A stretch of 10,264 bases of DNA, taken from an uncultured Lachnospiraceae bacterium. GTDB lineage: Bacteria; Bacillota; Clostridia; Lachnospirales; Lachnospiraceae. Position numbers and translations under genes: made by a program. Below are positions 6,306-10,264 of the stretch, in pieces (positions within the stretch are counted from its first letter, which is position 1; each line of letters begins with the position of its first letter). The stretch spans positions 1 through 10,264 of the forward strand of contig CABQGZ010000077.1 in the NCBI GenBank assembly GCA_902463835.1, given 5' to 3'. Below the pieces are notes generated by a model that was not told the origin of the DNA, made no database searches, and saw nothing but the letters and a program-made list of their open reading frames with translations.

Positions 6306-8852
6306 ATGCCAGATATAAGACAACGATTAAAAGAAGAACTCCTGTTTCTGGACGGAGCCACCGGCACCAACCTGCAGCGGGCGGGGATGCCTTCCGGTGT
6401 GTGCCCGGAGTTGTGGATCCTGGAGCACCCGGAGGTTCTATTGGAGCTGCAGAAGCGTTATGTGGAGGCGGGAACGCAGATTCTGTACGCCCCTACTTTT
6501 TCCGGAAATGCCATAAAGCTCGCGGAGTACGGTGTGGAGAATCGCCTGGAGGAGATCAATCAGAAGCTGGTAGCCTTAAGCAGACAGGCTGCGGGAGACC
6601 GTTGTCTGGTGGCCGGGAATCTGACCATGACCGGCCGCTCACTGACACCGGTGGGGGACATGGACTTCGAGGCGCTTGTGGATTGTTATAAGGAGCAGGT
6701 GCGGGCCATTGCGTCGGCTGGCGCCGACCTTTTTGTGGTAGAGACCATGATGAGTATCCAGGAGTGCCGGGCCGCGGTGCTTGCAGTGAAGGAGACCACA
6801 GAGCTTCCGGTGTTTGTCACCATAACGCTGGAGCAAAATGGCAGGACGCTGTACGGGACGGATCCGGTGACTGCCTTGATCACCATGCAGGCTTTGGGTG
6901 TGGATGCCTTTGGAATCAACTGCTCCTGCGGACCGGACACCTTGCTTCCCATCATCGCAGAGCTGAAGGAATACGCTAAGATTCCGTTGATCGCGAAGCC
7001 AAATGCAGGGTTACCCAGGCTTGTGGATGGAAATACTGTTTTTGATATGATGCCGGAGGTATTTGCGGAGCATATGAGGAAGCTGGTGGAAGCCGGAGCC
7101 ACTGTGATCGGAGGCTGCTGCGGCACAGATCCTGGGTATATTGCGGCCATGAGGGAACTCATAGGGATGTATCCCATGGCAGATAGAAGCAGAATGAATG
7201 AGGAAAGTGATTCGATAAATGATGGAATTGCTTGCGGCGGTAAGAGACGGATCCTCACCAGTGAGCGTGGCAGAGTGGAATTCACCCTGGACGGCCCCTT
7301 CCATATCGTGGGCGAGCGGATCAATCCCACCGGAAAGAAGAGGCTGCAGGCGGAGCTTCTGGAAGGAAGTCTGGAGCTGGTTTCCGAGATGGCGTGTGAT
7401 CAGACTGCCCAGGGTGCCTCTGTTCTGGACATCAACGTTGGCATGAGCGGCATCGATGAGAAGGAGCGGATGCTTGCAGTTATGGAGAAGGTCGGTACAC
7501 TGGTGGATACCCCTCTTTGCATTGACTCCAGCGACCCAGGTGTCACGGCAGCGGCCCTGCGGCGTTATCCGGGGCGCGCCCTGGTGAATTCCATCTCCTG
7601 TGAGCGGGTGAAGATCCAGGAGCTTCTGCCCATTGTGAAGAAATACGGAGCCATGTTCATTCTGCTCCCCCTGACGGATGAGGGAATCCCGAAGAATCAG
7701 CAGGAGCGCTGGGAGAATATCCAATATGTGCTGGGGAAGGCTTTCGCCCTTGGATTCTCCAGGGAAGATATCGTGGTGGACGGGCTGGTGGCGGCTGTGG
7801 CTGCCGAGCCAGGCGCTGCGCTGGATACACTGGCAACCATAGAACGTTGCCGAAAAGAGGGATTGGCCACAGTCTGCGGCCTCTCCAATATATCCTTTGG
7901 ACTGCCCGATCGAAGCTATGTGAACAGTGTGTTTCTATCCATGGCCATCAATCGCGGCCTTACCATGGCCATCGCGAATCCTGCTCAGGAGCTGTTCAAC
8001 AGGAGCCGGTTTGCGGCGGATCTTCTCATGGGAAAGGAAAACGCTGCGATTCGGTACGTGGAGAATTGCCAGACATTGGCAGGAAGCAGCCGGAAGGAAT
8101 GTGAACGGGCGGAAAGCAGCCGGAAGGAATGTGGGCAGGCGGAAAGCGGCCGGACAGAGGATATGCAGGAGGGCGTTGCTTCGGATGGTGGAGCAGGCGA
8201 GGAACAGACAGGATTTGAGGCACTATATGAGACAATTCGCCAGGACGTCCTGAAGGGAAAGGTGAAGCTGGTGGAGGCTCACATCCGGGAAGCCCTTGCC
8301 CAGTCGGCAGAGGCTTCGGTGCTGTTGAATGAGGTATTGATTCCGGCCATCAACGAGGTGGGGGATCTGTTCAATCAGCAGAAGTATTTTCTTCCCCAGC
8401 TGATTATCAGTGCCAAAGCTATGGAGGCAGGGGTGGCTGTGCTGGAGCCTGTTCTGCAGGAAAAGAACAAAGGAACTTCTGGGCCAGTGGTCGTCCTGGC
8501 AACGGTGAAGGGCGATATCCATGATATCGGCAAGAACCTGGTGGCTATGATGATGAAAAATTATGGCTTCCAGGTGATCGATCTGGGCAAGGATGTAGAT
8601 AAGGACACCATAACAGCTGCGGCCAGGGAGTATGGCGCGGATGTGATTGGTTTATCTGCTCTTATGACCACCACTATGAGCTATATGAGGGAAGTGATAG
8701 CCGCGGTGCAGCAGGAGGGACTAAGCGCCAGGGTGATCGTAGGCGGCGCAGCCGTCACGGAGGAATATGCCAGTGAGATTGGCGCGGACGGCTATTCCAA
8801 AGATGCGGTGGGGGCCGTGGAGCTGGTGAAGCGGCTGATGGAATGCAGATAG
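6306..8852 (+). CDS. metH: Cobalamin-dependent methionine synthase, lacking the reactivation domain
   Basis: Transfers a methyl group from 5-methyl-THF through cobalamin to homocysteine. Domain order in 848 residues: homocysteine-binding barrel (about 1-290; zinc ligands C206 in NCSCGP and C271/C272 in GGCCGTDP), pterin-binding barrel (about 325-590; GERINPTGK, DINVGM, CIDSSDP), a repeat-bearing linker (594-623), then cap plus B12-binding Rossmann domain (about 635-848; DIHDIGKN with the cobalt-ligating H739, then GLSALMTTTM and GGAAVT). It ends right after the B12 domain, so the AdoMet-dependent reactivation domain of the E. coli enzyme is absent; this short form is usual in clostridia and Thermotoga. 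A GAGGAT ribosome site sits at 6293-6298. The 70-base gap upstream holds a 6-bp dyad (6227-6232 with 6244-6249) spanning the previous stop and no room for a cobalamin or SAM riboswitch, so control probably comes from the shared operon. Confidence 0.95.
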   Translation: MPDIRQRLKEELLFLDGATGTNLQRAGMPSGVCPELWILEHPEVLLELQKRYVEAGTQILYAPTFSGNAIKLAEYGVENRLEEINQKLVALSRQAAGDRCLVAGNLTMTGRSLTPVGDMDFEALVDCYKEQVRAIASAGADLFVVETMMSIQECRAAVLAVKETTELPVFVTITLEQNGRTLYGTDPVTALITMQALGVDAFGINCSCGPDTLLPIIAELKEYAKIPLIAKPNAGLPRLVDGNTVFDMMPEVFAEHMRKLVEAGATVIGGCCGTDPGYIAAMRELIGMYPMADRSRMNEESDSINDGIACGGKRRILTSERGRVEFTLDGPFHIVGERINPTGKKRLQAELLEGSLELVSEMACDQTAQGASVLDINVGMSGIDEKERMLAVMEKVGTLVDTPLCIDSSDPGVTAAALRRYPGRALVNSISCERVKIQELLPIVKKYGAMFILLPLTDEGIPKNQQERWENIQYVLGKAFALGFSREDIVVDGLVAAVAAEPGAALDTLATIERCRKEGLATVCGLSNISFGLPDRSYVNSVFLSMAINRGLTMAIANPAQELFNRSRFAADLLMGKENAAIRYVENCQTLAGSSRKECERAESSRKECGQAESGRTEDMQEGVASDGGAGEEQTGFEALYETIRQDVLKGKVKLVEAHIREALAQSAEASVLLNEVLIPAINEVGDLFNQQKYFLPQLIISAKAMEAGVAVLEPVLQEKNKGTSGPVVVLATVKGDIHDIGKNLVAMMMKNYGFQVIDLGKDVDKDTITAAAREYGADVIGLSALMTTTMSYMREVIAAVQQEGLSARVIVGGAAVTEEYASEIGADGYSKDAVGAVELVKRLMECR
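8085..8174 (+). repeat. In-frame 30-bp tandem repeat, three copies, in metH linker
   Basis: Units start at 8085, 8115 and 8145 and encode SSRKECERAE, SSRKECGQAE and the diverged SGRTEDMQEG (residues 594-623). The first two copies share AGCAGCCGGAAGGAATGTG and differ only in the middle of the unit. The array lies exactly between the pterin-binding barrel and the cobalamin cap domain, and preserves the frame. Confidence 0.85.
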
Positions 8853-8917
8853 ACTATAAGAGACGGTGCAGGGTTGTGCTTGCTTAGGCATAAGAAAACA
8901 GGAACGAAAGACATCCG

Positions 8918-8960
8918 AAAAAAGATGCAATCACTGAGAAAAGTGGCTGCATCTTTTTTT
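8918..8960 (+). terminator. Strong intrinsic terminator after metH, probably bidirectional
   Basis: Stem 8921-8935 pairs with 8942-8956 around a GAGAAA loop: AAAGATGCA, one mismatch, then TCACT against AGTGG (one G-T wobble) and TGCATCTTT. It is followed by a run of Ts to 8960 on the plus strand. On the minus strand the same stem is followed by six Ts (complement of 8918-8923), so it can work both ways. It closes the folate/methionine operon and separates it from the recombinase gene. Confidence 0.93.
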
Positions 8961-8989
8961 ATGGAAAAGGAAAACTACAGATAAGAACC

Positions 8990-8995
8990 AGGAGG
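8990..8995 (+). promoter_or_regulatory. Consensus ribosome binding site of the recombinase
   Basis: A perfect AGGAGG, 8 bases before the ATG at 9004, which fixes the start. No good promoter is visible in the 43 bases between the terminator at 8960 and the ATG. The gene may therefore depend on readthrough of the metH terminator or on a weak, unrecognised promoter. Confidence 0.85.
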
Positions 8996-9003
8996 AAACC
9001 AAC

Positions 9004-9873
9004 ATGAGCGAAACAAGGAAAAAAAGGATTACACTGGCAGAGGCGGAAGAAAAGTATCTGCATCGGTTTCGAAAATATCTGAGGGAAGAGGAAAAAAGCG
9101 CTGCCACCATCGAAAAATATATGCGGGATGTAAAGCATTTCCTGTGTTTTGCCGGAGGGGATCGGAAGCTGGAGAAAGAGCTGGTTCTGGAATATAAGGA
9201 ACAGCTGTCCAAAACCTACGCCATCACAAGCGCCAACTCCATGCTGGCTTCCCTCAACAGCTTTCTAAAATTTGCCGGGTATGCCGGCTGCTGCGTGCGC
9301 CAGCACCGGATACAGCGGCAGATCTACTGTCCAAAGGAGAAGGAGCTGACCGAAGCGGAATACCTGAGGCTGGTGCACACGGCGGAGAAGGCGGGGAACA
9401 AACGCTTAAGCCTGGTGCTGCAGACGATCTGCGGCACCGGCATCCGTGTGAGTGAACTGGAATACATTACCCTGGAAGCAGCCAGAAGGGGAGAAGCGCT
9501 GGTGACCTGCAAGGGAAAGACCCGTACCGTGTTCCTGCCGGAAAAGCTGCAGCAGAAGCTTCGGCACTACTGCAAAGAGAAGCAGATTTCCTCCGGGACG
9601 ATCTTCCTGACATCATCCGGAAAACCCATGAACCGCAGCAACATCTGGCGTGAGATGAAGAGCCTGTGCGAGCAGGCGGGCGTTGCGCCCAGCAAGGTAT
9701 ATCCCCACAACCTGCGCCATCTCTTCGCCAGAAGCTTCTACTGCAGGGAGCACGACGTGGCAAAACTGGCGGACATCCTTGGACACAGCAGCATCGAGAC
9801 CACTCGGATCTATGTGGTCAGCACGGGAACGGAGCATAGAAAGAAGATCAACGACATGGGACTGATCCCGTGA
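9004..9873 (+). CDS. Tyrosine recombinase, likely invertase of the adjacent switch
   Basis: A 289-residue tyrosine-type site-specific recombinase. Residues about 10-98 form the helical SAM-like core-binding domain (EKYLHRFRKYL through the 80s helix). Residues about 112-289 form the catalytic domain. The catalytic set is intact: R148 in GTGIRVSEL, the beta-hairpin lysine K170 or K172 in CKGKTRTV, H235 and R238 in HNLRH, H261 in LGHSS, and nucleophile Y270 in TRIYV. It has the size of XerC/XerD-like enzymes, with no arm-binding N-terminal extension and no accessory phage genes nearby. The stop lies 55 bases before a pair of 25-bp inverted repeats, the geometry of a DNA invertase and its substrate. 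It could instead be an integrase remnant, but a full catalytic set and adjacent target-like sites argue against decay. Which sites it acts on is inferred from position. Confidence 0.93.
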   Translation: MSETRKKRITLAEAEEKYLHRFRKYLREEEKSAATIEKYMRDVKHFLCFAGGDRKLEKELVLEYKEQLSKTYAITSANSMLASLNSFLKFAGYAGCCVRQHRIQRQIYCPKEKELTEAEYLRLVHTAEKAGNKRLSLVLQTICGTGIRVSELEYITLEAARRGEALVTCKGKTRTVFLPEKLQQKLRHYCKEKQISSGTIFLTSSGKPMNRSNIWREMKSLCEQAGVAPSKVYPHNLRHLFARSFYCREHDVAKLADILGHSSIETTRIYVVSTGTEHRKKINDMGLIP

Positions 9874-9890
9874 AGCGGCATTTTACGGAT

Positions 9891-9919
9891 AAAAAAAGAC
9901 CGGTGAAACCACCGCTCTT
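9891..9919 (-). terminator. Leftward intrinsic terminator between recombinase and switch
   Basis: Read on the minus strand, CGGTG-GTTT-CACCG (plus-strand 9901-9914) is followed by GT, C and seven Ts (complement of 9891-9897). Flanking bases 9896-9899 can pair with 9916-9919 across one mismatch. It faces the leftward promoter at 9987-10015 and would stop that transcript before it becomes antisense to the recombinase. It lies outside the inverted repeats, so its direction is fixed. Confidence 0.75.
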
Positions 9920-9928
9920 GTGTGAAAA

Positions 9929-9953
9929 CAACGTAATCCGTATTATGTAGTAA
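9929..9953 (+). repeat. Left inverted repeat of the switch
   Basis: Begins CAACGTAATCCG and ends ATGTAGTAA. It matches the reverse complement of 10199-10223 at 24 of 25 positions; the single mismatch pairs 9949 with 10203. Internally it is an imperfect dyad: AC-TAAT at 9931-9937 mirrors ATTA-GT at 9942-9948 around CCGT, as expected for two recombinase arms flanking a crossover. Confidence 0.92.
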
Positions 9954-9986
9954 GAAAAAGAAAGGTATTGCACCTAATTGAGACAT

Positions 9987-10015
9987 ATTTTATCATAACC
10001 CTACATAAAAGTCAA
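9987..10015 (-). promoter_or_regulatory. Strong sigma-A promoter inside the switch, pointing left
   Basis: Read on the minus strand: -35 TTGACT (complement of 10010-10015), a 17-base spacer, and -10 TAAAAT (complement of 9987-9992) with a TGA just upstream, forming an extended -10. Five of six positions match consensus at each box. Start is predicted near 9980. As sequenced it would give a short RNA of about 90 bases ending at the leftward terminator. After inversion it would give a leader of about 70 bases before the GTG at 10242. Confidence 0.8.
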
Positions 10016-10077
10016 CATGTGAGATAAAAATCTGTCACTTTCAGAGAAAAATGAAAGGAAACTGATTTTTACAGGCA

Positions 10078-10113
10078 TGCCAAGAAAGCCTTTGCCGGTT
10101 CCTGCCAAGAAAG
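10078..10113 (+). repeat. 11-bp direct repeat overlapping the switch terminator
   Basis: TGCCAAGAAAG occurs at 10078-10088 and again at 10103-10113. The first copy overlaps the start of the terminator stem, and the second is in its loop. AGGC at 10073-10076 can also pair with GCCT at 10088-10091, which would compete weakly with the terminator stem. No function is known. Confidence 0.5.
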
Positions 10114-10136
10114 GAGGGAGCCAAAGGCTGTTTTTT
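10087..10136 (+). terminator. Rightward intrinsic terminator inside the switch
   Basis: AGCCTTTG (10087-10094) pairs perfectly with CAAAGGCT (10122-10129) across a 27-base loop that can fold further, and is followed by G and six Ts (10131-10136). As sequenced it would block plus-strand transcription from the recombinase side into the gene at 10242, reinforcing the OFF state. After inversion it would face left, behind the promoter. Confidence 0.75.
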
Positions 10137-10138
10137 GT

Positions 10139-10189
10139 ACCCAAAAGTACGGACGGGGATGTCAGAGTCCCAATGAAAGGCTTTTGGGT
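10139..10189 (+). other. Second large stem-loop inside the switch
   Basis: ACCCAAAAG (10139-10147) is a perfect 9-bp complement of CTTTTGGGT (10181-10189). An inner GGAC/GTCC pairing (10151-10154 with 10167-10170) lies inside the 33-base loop. What follows is only CTTATTCTG, with no clean T-run, so it is not called as a terminator. It could be an RNA leader structure, a protein site, or a support for the terminator just upstream. Confidence 0.55.
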
Positions 10190-10198
10190 CTTATTCTG

Positions 10199-10223
10199 TT
10201 ACCACATAATACGGATTACGTTG
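10199..10223 (-). repeat. Right inverted repeat of the switch
   Basis: Begins TTACCACATAATACGG and ends ATTACGTTG, the inverted partner of 9929-9953. The similarity stops sharply at both ends of the 25-bp unit, both outward (9928 against 10224) and inward (9954 against 10198). It lies 18 bases before the GTG at 10242, so it would become part of that gene's leader. Confidence 0.92.
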
Positions 10224-10241
10224 CAAGGCAGGAAAAAGACA

Positions 10242-10264
10242 GTGAATAAGCGGAAGAAGGTGAG
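10242..10264 (+). CDS. Start of an unknown gene, presumably controlled by the switch
   Basis: A GTG at 10242 opens a frame reading MNKRKKV to the window edge; the gene continues outside. AAGGCAGG at 10225-10232 is a moderate ribosome site 9 bases upstream. The short, strongly basic N terminus looks like the n-region of a secretion signal or first membrane segment, but seven residues are too few to conclude this. Position fits a gene driven by the promoter once it is inverted. Its identity cannot be determined here. Confidence 0.45.

Larger units (their letters stand above)
9929..10223. other. Putative invertible promoter element (phase-variation switch)
   Basis: A 295-bp segment bounded by 25-bp inverted repeats, next to an intact tyrosine recombinase. 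It contains a strong promoter on one strand and an intrinsic terminator on the other, but no coding sequence. Inversion would turn the promoter toward the gene at 10242 and the terminator toward the recombinase. In the sequenced orientation the promoter points away from that gene, so this is read as OFF. Layout matches known invertible promoters such as E. coli fimS or the Bacteroides capsule promoters in principle, not by homology. No flanking target-site duplication is seen, which argues against a small transposon. Confidence 0.82.
9874..10241. other. Gene-free switch region between recombinase and next gene
   Basis: No coding sequence is recognised in these 368 bases. They hold, in order, a leftward terminator, the left inverted repeat, an AT-rich promoter zone (about 9954-10070), a GC-richer zone with two hairpins (10087-10136 and 10139-10189), the right inverted repeat, and the leader of the gene starting at 10242. 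Each is listed separately. Confidence 0.8.

Noticed and set aside
5465..6370. Long minus-strand open frame (301 codons) opposite the MetF half, and another at 7011-7724 opposite metH
   Set aside because: They lie wholly or almost wholly opposite well-conserved enzymes, show no recognisable domain, and have low-complexity His/Cys/Pro-rich composition typical of shadows of GC-rich genes.
8085..8174. Short tandem repeats here and at 2393-2473 as possible CRISPR arrays
   Set aside because: Units are contiguous without spacers, in frame within genes, only three copies, and no cas genes are present.
9004..9873. Recombinase as a prophage or integrative-element integrase
   Set aside because: No phage, conjugation or excisionase genes and no tRNA attachment site are seen, while paired inverted sites lie directly downstream. 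Not fully excluded, because the right side lies outside the window.
9968..9996. Plus-strand promoter TTGCAC-17-TATCAT inside the switch
   Set aside because: The -10 is good but the -35 matches at only three positions; it overlaps the far stronger opposite promoter and would run into the terminator at 10087-10136. Possible but not called.
10110..10117. AAAGGAGG-like ribosome site inside the switch
   Set aside because: No start codon lies at a workable distance; the next ATG is over 40 bases on and its frame closes after a few codons. It is part of the terminator loop.
9929..10223. The inverted-repeat segment as a MITE or small insertion element
   Set aside because: The size and terminal repeats would fit, but flanking bases (AAAA on the left, CAAG on the right) show no target-site duplication, and a promoter, a terminator and an adjacent recombinase fit a switch better.

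Overview
The window looks like a Gram-positive Firmicute, most likely a gut Clostridium-cluster XIVa / Lachnospiraceae-type bacterium. The grounds are a compact folC-folE-HD-folP-folB/K cluster, strong AGGAGG-type ribosome sites, a fused homocysteine methyltransferase/methylene-THF reductase of the YitJ type, and a MetH with no reactivation domain. The genus cannot be fixed from the sequence alone.

Bases 1-8852 form one co-directional plus-strand block joining folate synthesis to methyl-group use. The order is folC (5' end outside the window), folE, an HD-domain phosphohydrolase overlapping folE by 4 bases, folP, a folB-folK fusion, a fused homocysteine S-methyltransferase/MetF, and metH. FolE, FolB, FolK, FolP and FolC supply most steps from GTP to polyglutamylated folate. 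The MetF half makes 5-methyl-THF, and MetH (and perhaps the fusion's own N-terminal domain) passes the methyl group to homocysteine. The dephosphorylation of dihydroneopterin triphosphate and DHFR are not obviously encoded here. Two of the proteins, HD and MetH, carry short in-frame tandem repeats (27 bp x3 and 30 bp x3) in linker regions. The block ends at a strong, probably bidirectional terminator at 8918-8960.

Bases 9004-9873 encode a complete tyrosine recombinase with an intact catalytic set. Just downstream, 9929-10223 is bounded by 25-bp inverted repeats with one mismatch and encloses 245 bp. Inside it a strong extended -10 promoter (TTGACT-17-TAAAAT) points left, back toward the recombinase, and a hairpin terminator points right. 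A GTG start at 10242 opens a reading frame that runs off the right edge. A second terminator at 9891-9919 faces left, so it would stop the leftward promoter before it runs antisense into the recombinase gene.

The best reading is a recombinase-driven invertible promoter switch, seen here in the OFF orientation for the gene that starts at 10242. That assignment is inferred from sequence architecture; inversion itself has not been shown.
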